Below are positions 44,161-55,765 of a DNA stretch of 64,000 bases, one piece after another. Position 1 is the first letter of the stretch. Every line of letters begins with the position of its first letter. The notes beneath the pieces are model-generated. The model made no database searches, had not been told where the DNA came from, and saw only the letters and a list, made by a program, of their open reading frames with translations. Where the stretch lies: NCBI GenBank assembly GCA_035772735.1, contig JASDFA010000020.1, positions 105,986,001 to 106,050,000 of the forward strand, in the 5' to 3' direction. The stretch is from Datura wrightii. Lineage: Eukaryota; Streptophyta; Magnoliopsida; Solanales; Solanaceae. The position numbers were made by a program, and so were the translations under genes.

Positions 44161-45640
44161 TTGTGTTTTGTTTTTAAAATTGTTATTGTTTTTGGGTACC
44201 TTTATAGGGTGATTGATATTAGCCAACAATCTCATGAAGGTTCCATAGATGGTCATATGGACCATGAAGATGATGACCCTATGACGCTAGACATAACAGC
44301 TGCCATTCGCCTACCACCCACGGTAGGAACTGTGGTGTTCCATGTGACTACTACAATGCTACACCTACTACAGATGAAAGGACTCTTTAGTGGTCAACCA
44401 ACTGAAGAAGCAAATCGACATCTTTGAAATTTTCTTGAGATTTGACAACAATTTAACATCACAAATATAAGCCAGGAGCCTATCAGATTGAGGCTCTTTC
44501 CGTTCTCCTTGACTAGGGAAGCGACCATGTCGTTTGAAGAGCTCCCTCAGGGGTGTATAACTTCATGGCAAGAATTAATCGAAGCCTTCTTGGATAGGTT
44601 TTTCCCTCCTTCGAGGATGTTGTAGCTAATGATATCACCAATTTCAGGAAAACACCGGGTGAACCTTTACATGAGGCTTGGTTGAGGCTCATGAAGAAAG
44701 TGGCCCTATGTCCCAACCATGGGCTTCCAGATGGAGTCCTTATTCAAAGTTTTTATCATTCCCTAGACTCCATTAACAATTCTGTGACAAATAACTTAGC
44801 GGGTGGATCTCTCATGGACCAGCCCTATGGAATAGTTAGAGTTTTGTTGGATCATATGACTAAAACGAACCGAGCTTGGCACACGAGGAAAACTGAAGTA
44901 CCTCCAAGGTGTGGGTTCAAGTTTTATGACCGCCGAGATAAGAAAAAGGGATGAAGAGTGAGATGAGACTATGGCAAAAAGATGACCCACCTTGAGTTGA
45001 GGACAAAGCGTGTTGTGGGGAGTGGGTCTAAGAGCGTTAATGTCATGGGGACTCAAGGTCCAATGCCATCTGACGGAAAAGTGTCGCCATCTAGGTATGA
45101 AGAGGTGTGCCAATTCATGGAAAATCAAATGGGGGGTTTCTCGCCCGGGGTACCAAGGTGCCAGTCAAGGCTCTTAGTGACCAAGGGAGGAGAATCAAGG
45201 TTGAAGGAACCAAGACAACAGGGTTGGGTTGATCGCAATAAAAGAATGGGTAATCGCAATCATGATGGGGAACGTTACCATCGTAGCTCAAACCCATACA
45301 TTCCCCCTCCAAAGGCTGACAATCCCTAATACAACCTCCTGTGAGTGATGTGGGAAGTTCCAAGATTGAGGATATGCTTGCTCGAGTACTCAAGAGAGTA
45401 GAATCCACCGATAGTGGAGTCAAGAAATTGAAAAGGGAGGTATCGAACCTCTCCCAAACAATGAACTCCTATTCGGCATTGATTACGAACTTAGAAGCAC
45501 AAATGAATTATTTGTCTTCCCAAATAAATCCCCAAATGAAGGGGACACTTCCTAGTGACACCGTACCCAACTTGAAGAAGGATGGAGATTGTATGACAAT
45601 TGTGACTAGACGTGCCAAAGTGTTAGAAGATGTGGTGTGA
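44161..45640 (+). pseudogene. Athila-like gag, second B internal region
   Basis: The capsid text is readable over several frames: HEDDDPMTLDITAAIRLPP near 44262, then ISQEPIRLRLFPFSLTREA and ITSWQELIEAFLDRFFPPS at about 44465-44620, then ALCPNHGLPDGVLIQSFYHS near 44702-44764, and AGGSLMDQPYG at about 44800-44832. The last stretch (45341-45640) is the coiled-coil-like gag C-terminus. Frameshifts lie near 44430, 44620 and 44960-45340. This is the piece missing from internal region 1. Confidence 0.85.
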
Positions 45641-46562
45641 ATCCCAAAGATATTGTTGACCCAAAAACAAGTAGTAATAAAGTAAAGGATGTGGTGCCAA
45701 ATGCACAAAAGGTTGTGAATGATGAAGAAGAGTTGGATGAGAGAGAAGTTGATGTAACTCCCATGAAGGATGCTATTGAAGATGAATCGAGCAAAGAGGC
45801 TTTACCCAACATAGGCCAAGAGCCTAGTATTCCATCTTCGTTTCCTCAGAGGTTAGTCAAGAAAAAGGAGGACAATTTGTTCCAAAAATTCATTGAGATA
45901 TTTAATAAATTGTTAATCAATATACCTCTAGTGGATGCTTTACTTCAGATGCCTGAGTATGCCAAGTTTATTAAATATTTGTTAAAGAAAAAGAGGATTG
46001 TAGATGTTGGTGACACACCATTGCAGTGTCGTGATGGCAAGCAACCTCGCTCCCAAAAGAGAGGACCCGGGAGCCTTTACTATTCCCCGCACCATTAGGT
46101 TGTGTATGTTCAAGAAGGCCCTATATGATCTTGGGCAAGCATAAACCTGATGCCTCTCATTATTTTCAAGAAGTTAGGGTTGGGGAGTCCAAAACCCACC
46201 ATAATGAGACTGTTGATAGTTAATCGATCCATAAAGAAACTGGTGTGAATATTGGAGGACGTCTTGGTTCGGGTCAACAAGTTTATCCTTCCAGCTGACT
46301 TTGTCGTGCTTGATTGTGATATGGATATTGAAGTATTTATAATCTTAAGGAAACCATAGCTTGCCACAGGAAGAGCATTGGTAGATGTGGAGCTTGGTAA
46401 GTTGAAATTTCTAGTGGAAGGTGAGAAAGTCACCTCCAAAGTTTGTCAAACCACTGAGCCCACAGATAAATGCAAGGTGATAGGGGTTTTGAATGATAAA
46501 GCAGCAGAAGATGAAGGTGGTGTTGAAGAGGTCAATTTGGAGGATGATCCTCCAGAGTATTG
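45641..46562 (+). pseudogene. Gag-pol linker and protease, second B internal region
   Basis: The linker holds acidic text and SSFPQRLVKKKEDNLFQKFI, with ALLQMPEYAKFIKYLLKKKR, both typical just before Athila protease. The protease active-site D-L-G is at about 46126-46134; a one-base shift separates it from ASINLMPLIIFKKLGLGSPK. The second half, [17 protein letters not shown] and ATGRALVDVELGK, is legible to a stop at 46561. It ends in the pre-RT region and RT, RNase H and integrase are absent. Confidence 0.85.
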
Positions 46563-47235
46563 AGAAGTGAATTGGTATTCGTCGTACCACGATGTCAAAT
46601 AAGACACTTTTTGTGAGGCAACCCAAGTGTTTTTACTTTGGTCATTTTGATGTTTTTTTTTTGTTTTTGGTTTTGTAGGTAGATTGGATGAAAAGAACAA
46701 GGAAAAGGAAAAACAAGGCAGCCATGAGCGATATCGGCGAAACGCAGTGCCCAGGCATGAGGCGTCGTCCTGTCGCAAGAGAGAAGCAAAAGATGGGTAT
46801 GAAAGAGTAAAAGTTGGCGTTCGATCGGCGAAACTCTGGTGGCATCGCTAGTCGCAGGTCTAGTGTGGGTGTGAACCAGTACATCTAGAGAAATTCTGGA
46901 AATCTAAGGGTAAGTTGCGACTCACCGGCAAAATGCAGGTTCAAACCCGCGAAATGCTAGTGGAGAGCCGCCTGAACACAGTGAACTTGCCACATGGGCA
47001 GGTCACCGGCATTTGAACCGGAAAAATGCTAATACTCACTAGCGATCACAGGTCTAGTGCCGGTGGAGGTAAGACAGTTTTTTTTTTTGAATCTTAACTA
47101 ACTCGTTGACTAACTCGACCCAAAATATTTTTAAAACCATAAAACTAGTCAAAATCCCTTTTTACCTTTCCAATATTCTTGCTATCCACCTTTTACTTCC
47201 CTCCATTAATACCCAACATTAACATCCACCTTTCT
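46563..47235 (+). other. End-of-pol block joined to protease; GC-rich words; intergenic region
   Basis: The end-of-pol block (AAATAAGACACTTTTTGTGA, 46597-46616) follows directly on the protease, so about 3 kb of RT to integrase is deleted. From 46730 to 47070 the sequence is GC-rich, with short words such as CACCGGCA and GCCGGTGG, like those in the LTRs of the family. From 47080 it becomes AT-rich. No gene is seen. Confidence 0.65.
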
Positions 47236-47300
47236 ACTACCCAATCACAGTCCCCCTCTTCAAGCTATATAAACCTCCATATTCATTCTTTTATTCTCAC
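47236..47300 (+). promoter_or_regulatory. Candidate internal promoter for the extra ORF of family B
   Basis: CCAAT at 47241-47245 and TATATAAA at 47266-47273 precede a CT/CA-rich leader (47280-47345) of the kind seen at plant transcription starts. A start near 47300 would be expected. The position, about 950 bp before the extra ORF, matches the leader of element A. Activity is inference. Confidence 0.5.
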
Positions 47301-47412
47301 TTCTACTCACTCAAAATCTCTCTTAGCAACAAAAATTTTCCCTCTTTGCACCACCATTATTGGGCAAGCTCCAAGCTTTAACTTTTGCACCACTGTTCCA
47401 ATTCTGAAATTA

Positions 47413-48254
47413 GTATGTGTCCATAAGCTCTTACGTTGCTGAAATCTTGTTGATTTATCGAAATGTGAATCATGTTGCATCTGATATTTTCCATACTCAT
47501 GTTCCGCATTACCCATTTTGTGTTCTTTCTTATTGATTGTATCTTTCTCAATTTATGGGTATGTTGGGGTGGTGATAAAATGTTGAATATTGATGTGGGT
47601 ATCTTCTACGGTAAAATGCTTTATTTATGGTGTGCTTTATATACTAACTGGGGGTGAAGTCTGAGTAGCACCATGTGCTTAGAATGAACGATTTGCCCGA
47701 TGATAGATAGAGTGACGCCTTTTTTAAGGGTAAATCGTCATTTTTATTTTTATTGTGTTCTTTGAGTAAATAAAATCATAAAGTGAAATGAGTGAGTGAG
47801 TCATGAATGCGCTAAAATTCTATTTAACTTAGTTTGAGGGTGAAATTCACTAAACAGCGTTCATTGGCGAACCACCGATCATGCCCAGCGAAACGCCAAT
47901 TGAAACGCAGGTTGAGGTGCAAGGCTTCAGGAAACTGCCCAAACCCGCATTTCATCTGCACTTCACGGGTCAAGATCAAAAAAATGACGGTGTGGCGCCG
48001 GATGAGTGATGTTTACCTAGCCTTCTGTAAAGCACCGGTGGCTCATCGGTGCTTCGCAGGTCTCCACTTGCTTTTCACCGGTGTTCTGTCGGTACTGCCA
48101 GTGATTAAATTTTGACCCGTCAGTTTGTTTGACATCCAATATTTATAATTTCTTTCCCTAGTTTAGGATAGATGTTAATTTTTCTTTTCCATTATGAGAA
48201 ATACAAAAATACGAAAAGAAGTATTATTTGTGTGGCACTAACATGGCTTTACAG
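47413..48254 (+). other. Putative 5'-UTR intron of the family B extra ORF
   Basis: A possible donor TTA|GTATGTG (47413) and an acceptor TTTACAG| (48253-48254) enclose T-rich DNA containing GAAGTCTGAGTAG (47656-47668), the word also found in the element A intron. The acceptor sits three bases before ATG 48258. In internal region 3 the acceptor is changed to TTACAA. The donor is less certain than the acceptor. The GC-rich block 47855-48110 lies inside. Confidence 0.4.
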
Positions 48255-48257
48255 ATT

Positions 48258-49708
48258 ATGACTTCATCCAAACAATCCAGCAAGGAAAAATCCCAGGCTA
48301 TATCCAAAAGCAAAGGAAAAGGGAAAGCTAAGGCAACCTCATCCCCCGCCAACAAAAGAGAAGTCATTATATTTTGTGTACCCAAAATGAAGGGCCACTA
48401 TGTTATTTGTGAAGGGCAATCTATCACAGTTGAGAAGAGGTTTGATTTGGTGGGGCTGAGGGGTGATTTCCCAAATATCATTGCCTAGTTCGACCACCAC
48501 CAATGGCGTGTTTTTTCTCAACTGCTCCCGGAGTATTACACCAACTTGGTGCCTGAGTTCTATGCTTCATACCAGGTACGGCAGGAGGCCATGAAGCATA
48601 GAGGGAAAGTTGATGAATTCCCATGCCTACCTTCAGTACGGATCAGGGGTGTAGGGGTTGGAATCACCCCATCTTCAATCAATGCATTATTTTGGGTGAT
48701 GAGATTAATCCCGAACTGAGTACACTAAAAGAGTGGCCAACAAGGAAAATCAATTCAGCCAGATAGCCCCGGTCATTGCTAGTGGCTAGCCATTCTGGGC
48801 ATCCATGGGGGTGAGATCTCCAGGCAGGATTTGAAGTATGAGGCCAAGTTATGGCTTAATTTTGTTTGCGGACGCATAATGCACTCGAAGAATAATCAAC
48901 GGGTCAATTTGGAAGAGGCCATTCTCATTTCTCGCATTATGACTGAGGTATCCATAAAATTTGGGCAAATAGTGGCAACGCAAATGAATATAAAGGCAAG
49001 GTAAGTTGGAACTTCAATTCCCTATGTCGTGCTTATATCCCAGCTTTGCCTTAAAGCAGGAGTGCCACTATTACCAGATGAATCCCCCAACTTCGCTACC
49101 GGTATGATTACTATTAACAAGAGGAGGGACGCGGAGGCCCCCCATAGCAAGCGAAAGAGGATGCAAGCCATTAAGGTCCTCTAGGAGTCCATTTCCCATG
49201 GTAGAGAGGACACTCCCATTTTCCCCAATCTCAACATGCCACATCCTGAGGAATCGGGCCATGCTTCCAGAGAAGCGCCTGTTAGAGGATCCTCACCCCC
49301 TCCTACATCTTCTTGCCCAAGCGGCCTTCATAAGCTTGTAAAGATGACACATTTCCATGAGAGTCAACTCAAACAATTGGCTAAAAATCTCCCTGCTCTG
49401 ATTGCCAAAACTGTGAAAAGGAGATGAAGTTTGTGTATGATAACTTGAGCAAGTTGTGCTCTTGAGTGGATATAGTGGAGGGAGCTGTCACATCTCTCTA
49501 GGCTGATGTGAGGGAATTGAGGGTTCGGGCACCAATGGAGGTTCCTGACATGAGCACACTTGACACGGCCTTGGCTACCCCATCTACAGCCCGAGGACCC
49601 ATAAACAACTTGTTTGAGTGCTTAGGTGATGATGAAGAGGATGATTTAGGAGATGTTGGCCATGATGTAGATGTTACAGCTGAGGATGATGATGATGATG
49701 ATGAGTGA
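48258..49708 (+). pseudogene. Extra ORF of family B, copy 1, 'putative plant transposon protein'-like
   Basis: The start is ATG 48258 (MTSSKQSSKEKSQ), just after the candidate acceptor. The N-terminus is lysine-rich (KSKGKGKAKAT). The middle reads EVIIFCVPKMKGHYVICEG, VEKRFDLVGLRG, EYYTNLVPEFYASY and AKLWLNFVCGRIMHSK. Next comes a coiled-coil region (QLKQLAKNLPALIAKTVK) and an acidic tail with seven aspartates (DDDDDDE) before TGA at 49706. A TAG at 48486, a one-base loss near 48695 and a deletion near 49420 break it. There is no signal peptide or membrane segment. The family name is from memory; the function is unknown. Nuclear location is suggested only by the basic N-terminus. Confidence 0.72.
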
Positions 49709-49754
49709 CCATATCAGGGAGTTTCTACCCTTATTTGCTTTTCATGCATACATT

Positions 49755-49788
49755 GAGGACAATGTATTATTTTTAGTTGGGGGTGGGA
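49755..49788 (+). promoter_or_regulatory. Internal polypurine-tract-like motif after extra ORF copy 1
   Basis: GAGGACAATGTATTATTT then TTAGTTGGGGGTGGGA lies about 50 bp after the stop codon. It resembles the true tract before the LTR (GAGGACAAGCAA, then CAAGTTAGGGTT). It recurs after each of the other copies, at about 54710, 57240 and 59700. Confidence 0.55.
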
Positions 49789-51807
49789 TGAGTGCCTCTT
49801 TTGTGGTTATTATTATTGTTGTTGAATTCTGGTGCGCTTGTTGGGCTTGGTTTTGGTATTTTTGTTGCACTTGTTGGGCAAAAATTCTGATCTTGTGGGG
49901 TTGGTATTGAATTGTTGTTTGGTTATTGCCCTTGTTGGGCTGATCTGAAAATTTTGTTTGTAATGTGGTTAGTTATTGAGCCTTTGTCCGACTCATGATG
50001 AAAGAAAGAAAAATGAATGAAAAAAGATTGTTCTTAAATTGTTAGGGCTAGTAATAGGTCATTTTAAACTTCCAAATATTTCACGACCCAAATTTCAATT
50101 ATCACCTTTTGTTTATAGTAGTTAGTGAATAAACTTTAGTTAGTTTTCTTTATACCACGGTTCTTTTTCAAGGAGCGATTTTCTTTTTTTTTCTTTTCAT
50201 TTGTTGTCGAACCAGGTGGTATTTCCGAATGATGGATTGAGAGGCAAGTTTCTTAAGGGAAAATGCGAGCTTAAGTTCTTTTGAGTCAATAATTGCAATT
50301 GTTTCCAAGAGATACCACCAGAAAAATTTTCTTAAATGGTATGACTATTGAAAAAAATGAATTTTGATAAAGAAAGGGGCATTTGAATTTGAGAAGTTGA
50401 GTACACTTTTTCCATAAATTACACATTCCTTGTTTGGCATCTTGATTCTCATGTCATGTTGTTTTATGATTCTGGATATGGTGATAAAATGGTGTGAAAC
50501 ACTTCGATGGTGATGCTTTGTGGGAAAGGTTATAGTTTAATTCTCTTGCATAAACGATTGTCTAGAACTTGCTCCAAGTGTGACTCAAGGCAAAATCCTA
50601 GATGTGGTTCCACTTGAAAGATGATTTTAGGCTTTCTTTTGGATAGTTACTTTACCTATATTATCTCCTTGAACATGAATTCTAGTCAGCCAATGTAAAG
50701 CTTCTAAGCCTTTTTCTTGAAAATCACATTACAATACCAATACCCATTTTGTAATCCCTCTTCGGTACCCATCCTCCCTAGTGCTAATTGTGAGAACAAA
50801 TCCAAAAATGATGCATGAAGTCTCAAAAGAGTGGGAATATAAAAGGGAAAGATGAGGCAAAAGAGTCTCAAAAGAGTGGGAATATAAAAGGGAAAGATGA
50901 GGCAAAAGCCTAAGTTTGGGGGTTGCGAGAAGGAAAATGGAAAAACAATGTAAACTTCAATGTGAGGTAGCACCACATCATGAAAAGAATGAATGAATTG
51001 CTTGAGCGAAAAGAGTTGAATTGTAAAAGGTACTTCCTCTTGCTTAAATAAGATAAAAAGTGGTTACTAAGGAGAGATAAGGAGGGTCTTGTTTCAAAAG
51101 AGGAAATGATGTCAAGGAAAGATAAGATGAGGGTAATTTAAGAGGAAATAGAGCATGTAATAAGATTCACAAAAGGGCATTAGGGAGGTTCTAATCACTA
51201 GAACTTAAAAGTCATCCTACCTTTACCCCTAGCCTACATTATGACCTCTAAGTCCTAATTGATTTTAAGTATAGCAACTCTACATTAGTGGCGAGTTACA
51301 TAAAGGGCAAGCCTATGGGTCAAGTTATGTGCATGAGAATTTATTTTTGAAAGTGAGTGTATTTGTTTCATTCAGTAATCCCTCGAGTGTGAATTGCTTT
51401 TACTAAATGGGATTCTCTCTTGTTCTGAGTAGAATCACCTCCTTGGGGGAAATGCTTGCACGTGCCAAAAGATATGATTGAGACAAGATAGTGGTGAGAT
51501 TGAAGGCAAACCTTGAATATGAATTTTTAATGACTTGAGATAATCTATAAGCTTGTTGTGACCATCAAGGCTCCTTGTTTTGAATGAAGGAATTAAATGT
51601 GAATCTTGCCGAATTGATTGTGGTAATCTTTTGAAGTATTCGCATAAAGTGTTGAGTCTCCTCTTTTCCTTTATGTTGGTGAGCGATTTTTGGATTGTCT
51701 AGGTCGTAGTGGTCCCTTGTGCATAATCTCATATGACATGCTTATTCCTAAGTTCAGATGTAAAGAATTGCATTACTTGAGGACAAGCAATAGTTCAAGT
51801 TAGGGTT
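49789..51807 (+). other. Long non-coding 3' region and polypurine tract before the third B LTR
   Basis: There is no gene in 2 kb. It holds the ordered words shared with element A: TCTTAAGGGAAA (50251), TCTAGAACTTGC (50561) and GGGCAAGCCTATGGGTCA (51305). It has a short direct repeat, TCTCAAAAGAGTGGGAATAT, at about 50821 and 50867. It ends with GAGGACAAGC and CAAGTTAGGGTT, the polypurine tract, at 51779-51807. Confidence 0.7.
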
Positions 51808-52752
51808 TGATGAGTTGGTAATTTACCAACTCATTAGGCTTTTAAACATGAGCTTTTGCTTAGTTTTCAAGTCATTTAAGAGGATTTTATGCTCTTTTTC
51901 TTTAGTTTTTGCAGGTATTTAATTTAAGGAGAGAAAGCAAGAACTTGGGCAAAATTATGGAATTTAAGAAGAGGATTGAAACTTGACAGGATGGGACCGG
52001 TGCTCCACCGACTGGAACGCAGAAGCTTACGGCCAAAGTGGAAGGTGCACCAGTGGAACCCGGTTTAGCACCTGTGAACTGCGGTCTGAACCTGCAAATC
52101 ACTGGTGCCAACGCCGGTTGGAGCCAGGTTCACTGCCCATGCACCTGCAACGCATCGGCGTTCATCGGATGAGCATTGCGGAGCACCGGTGACTCGCAAG
52201 TGGCACCGCCTACAGGAAGGGAAAAATCATCTAACACGGAATTTTAGGAGCATTTTGACCTATGTTTATACATTCGTTTAGAATGTACCATATCATTCCT
52301 TCTAGATTTGTAGAGAGTAGAAAGTTAGAGAAAGAAAGAATATTAAGTAGCTTTTTTCTTCTTCTTCTTCAAACCTCCATTGAAGATATTTATGAGCTTG
52401 AGTTTAACTCTTGATGATGAATACCATGATTTTAATTATTGGTTTAATGTTGTATTTCTCATCAATGAGTAGCTAAATCTCTTTGCTAGGGGTTGTGTGC
52501 ATGATTTGGGGTTAAATTGGATTAGGTGTTGTTAGATTAATCTTAGAGTTACTCATTTAATATAAATCTGTTGTTTTCTCCCAATTTATAATTAAATTAC
52601 TCATAGTTGAAAATGTAGGTGATGTTTACTTACTCTATTTTTGCTTGAAAAAGAGAAATTGAGTATGGGTAAGAAAGTAATGGTGGGTAATTGGGTGTTG
52701 ATTGTGTGGGGTTAGGCTAGAGATAGATAATACCCATAATCATTCACCCATG
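51808..52752 (+). repeat. Third LTR of family B, 3'-truncated
   Basis: It begins TGATGAGTTGG with a palindrome (arms 51810-51821 and 51823-51834) and aligns with the other LTRs to CATTCACCCATG. There it joins sequence matching internal position 47781. About 480 bp of the LTR end, the primer site, gag and protease are missing. The junction shares TG with both sides, as in end joining. Confidence 0.88.
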
Positions 52753-53225
52753 TGAAATGAGTGGTGAGTCATAAATATGCTGAAATTCAATTTAACTAAG
52801 TTTGAGGGTGAAATTCACTGAATGGCGTTCATTGGCGAATCGCCGATCATGCCCAGGGAAACGCCAATTGAAACATAGGTTGAGGTGAAAGGCTTTAGGA
52901 AATTGCCCAAACCCGCATTTCATCTGCACTTCACGGGTCAAGACCAGAAAAATGTCGGTGTGGTGCTGGATGAGTGATGTTTACCCAGCCTTCTGTGAAG
53001 CACTGGTGGCTCATCAGCACCCTGTAGGTCTCCATTTGTGTTTCGCCGGTGTTCTGCCAGTACTGCCAGTGATTAAATTTTGACCCTTTAGTTTGTTTGA
53101 CATCCAATATTTATAATTTATTTCCTTAGTTAAGAATAGATGTTAATTTTTCTTTTACACTATGAGAAATACAAAAATACAAAAAGAAGAATTATTTGTG
53201 TGGCACTAATAAGTCCTTACAAATT
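52753..53225 (+). other. Leader of the extra ORF in the third B internal region
   Basis: The stretch matches 47785-48257 and includes the GC-rich block at 52820-53080. The promoter and donor of copy 1 are not included because of the deletion at 52752. The acceptor position reads TTACAA. No gene is seen. Confidence 0.75.
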
Positions 53226-54661
53226 ATGACTTCATCCAAACAATCCAGCAAGAAAAAAGCCAGACTACATCTAAAATCAAAGGAAAAGGAAAAGCTAAGG
53301 CAACATTAGCCCTCGCCAACACAAGAGAAGCCATCATATTTTGTGTGCCCGACATGAAAGGCCGCTATGCTATTTGTGAAGGGCGCTCTATCACAGTTGA
53401 GAAGGGCTTCAATTTGGTGGGGCTGAGGGGCGACTTCTCCACATCATTTCCCAGTTTGACCACCGCCAATGGAATGCATTTGTTGAGCCGCTGCCAGAGT
53501 ATTACACCAAGTTGGTGCCTGAGTTCTACGCTTCATACTAGGCATGGCAGGAGGCCATGAAGCACAGAGAGAAAGTCGATGAAGTCCCATTCCTACCTTC
53601 AGTCTAGATCAGGGGTGTGGAGGTCAATATAACCCAAGTTGCCATCAATGAATTATTTTGGGCTGATGAGATTGACCCAGCAACTGAGTACTCCGAAAGA
53701 GTATCCAATTAGGAAAATCAGTTCAGTCAGATAGCTCTGGTCATTTCCAGTGGCCAGCCGTTCTGGGTATCCATAGGGGGTGAGATCTCCAGGAAGGATT
53801 TGATGTTTGAGGCGAAGTTGTGGCTTGATTTTATTTGTGGCCACATCATGCCCTCAAAGAATGATCAACAAGTCAATTTGGAGGCGGCAATTCTCATTGC
53901 TTGCATTCAGACTAGGGTACCATAGACATTGGTGAAATAGTGGCAACTCAAATGAAAAGAAAGTCAAGACAACTGGAACTTCAACTCCCTATGTCGTGCT
54001 CATATCCCAGTTTTGCCTTAGAGCAGTAGTGACACTATTCCCGAATGAATCCCCCAGCTCCACTACCTGTGTGATCACTGTTGACATGAACAGAGACTTG
54101 GAGGCTCTCTAGAGCAAGCGGAAGAGGATGCAAGCCTTTGAGGTCTCCGAGGAGTCCATTTCCCATGGTAGACAGGAAACTCCCATTTCCCCCGATCTAC
54201 CACATCTTGAGGAATCAGGCAATGTTTTAGGAGAAGCACCTTTTAGAGGATTCTCACCCCCTCCCACATCTTCTCGCCCAAGCAGCCTTCATAAGCTTGC
54301 GGATATGACACATTCCCACAAGAGACAACTCAAAAAATTGGCTAAAAGTCTCCCTGCTCTGATTGCGAAGACTGTGAAAAAGGAGATGAAAATTGTGTAT
54401 GATATCTTGAGCAAGTTGTGCTCTCGAGTGGATGTTGTGGAGAGGGATGTCACATCTCTTCAAGATGAAGTGAGGGAATTGAGAAGTCGGGCACCAATTG
54501 AGGTTCCCAACATGAGTGCGCTTAATGCATCCATGGCTGCCCCGTCTACAGCCCGAGGCCCTATAGATGACTTGTTCAAGAGCTTAGGTGATAATGAGGA
54601 GGATTTGGTAGATTTTAGCCATGATGCGGATGTTTCGGCTAATGATGATGATGATAAGTGA
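53226..54661 (+). pseudogene. Extra ORF of family B, copy 2 (tandem unit 1)
   Basis: ATG 53226 starts the same protein as copy 1. A frameshift follows within 60 bp. From 53282 the text is readable in pieces (REAIIFCVPDMKGRYAICEG, EYYTKLVPEFYASY, AKLWLDFICGHIMPSKNDQQ). The last 177 codons (54128-54661) are open: a proline-rich segment (SPPPTSSRPSS), a coiled coil (KKEMKIVYDILSKLCSRVDV), and the acidic end NEEDLVDF to DDDDK. A TAG just before (54109-54111, LES or EAL*SKRK) is shared with copies 3 and 4 but not copy 1. Confidence 0.72.
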
Positions 54662-55765
54662 CCACATCAGAGAGTTCTTACCTTCATTTATTTTTTATGA
54701 ATATACTAGGGACAATATATTATTTTTAGTTGGGGGTGGGATTAGTGTCTCTCTCTTGTGGGTACTATTATTATTGTTGAATTTTTGTGCCCTTATCAGG
54801 CTTTGTTTTGGTATTTGTGTTGCCCTGGTAGGGAAATATTTTTGATGTTGTGGATTCTAGGTAATTTTGAATTGTTGTTTGATTATTGCCTTTGTCGAGC
54901 TGTTTGAAAATTTTAATTATAATGTGGTTGGTTGTTGATCCTTTGTTGGGCTCGTGATGAATGAAAAATTATTCTTAAATTGTTAATGTCAATGATGGCT
55001 ATTTTAAATTGAAAAATATTATCGACCTAATGTTGATCCCATTATTTTCTTTCATAGCTGGAGCAAATGGAAGGAGACGTCGTGCAAGCCGAAGACTTTG
55101 ACAGGTCAATTATCGCCTTTTGTTTATAGTAGTTAGTGAATAAACTCTTATGGGTTTTCTTTATACCAAGATTCTTTCCTATGGAGAAACTTTCTTTTTT
55201 TAATTTTATTATCGAACAGGGAGACATTTCCTAATGATGGATTGAGAGGCGACTTTCTTAAGGGAAAATGCCAAATTGAAGTTTTTTTGAGTCAATGGTT
55301 GCAATGGCTTCCGAGAGGTATCACCAGAAAATTTTCTTAAATGGCATGGCTGTTGAAAAAAAATGAATTCTGAGAAAGAAATATGCATTTGAATTTGAGA
55401 AGTTGAGTACACTTTTGTCATAAATTATACATTCTTTGATTGGTTTCTTGATTCTCACGTGTCTTGTTTTATGATTCTTGATGTGGTGATGAAAATGGTG
55501 TGAAACCCTTTGATGGTGATGCTTTGTGGGAAAGGTTGTAGTTTAATTCTCTTGCATGAACGATTGTCTAGAACTTGCCCCAAGTATGACTCAAGGCAAA
55601 ATCCTAGATGTGGCTGCACTTGAAAGATTATTTTAGGCTTTCTTTCGGATAGCTACTTGACCCATATGACCTTTTTGAACATGAATCCTTGTTAGCCAAT
55701 GTTGAGCCTTTAAGCCTTTTTCATGGAAACCACATTACAAGTCCAATACCCTTTTTGTAATCCCC
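54662..55765 (+). other. Non-coding 3' part of tandem unit 1
   Basis: It matches 49709-50757, with the internal polypurine-like motif near 54708-54741 (GGGACAATATATTATTTTTA, then GGGGGTGGG). It holds an extra stretch at about 55030-55100 not seen in the other units. It is cut before the last 1 kb of the region. No gene is seen. Confidence 0.75.

Noticed and set aside
46446..46884. Overlapping minus-strand frames near the end of the second B internal region
   Set aside because: They lie opposite protease and end-of-pol text and include low-complexity KKKK. No motif is seen.
48258..49708. Calling the extra ORF an envelope protein
   Set aside because: The position after pol fits an env-like ORF, but no signal peptide, membrane helix or glycosylation-rich ectodomain can be seen in any copy.
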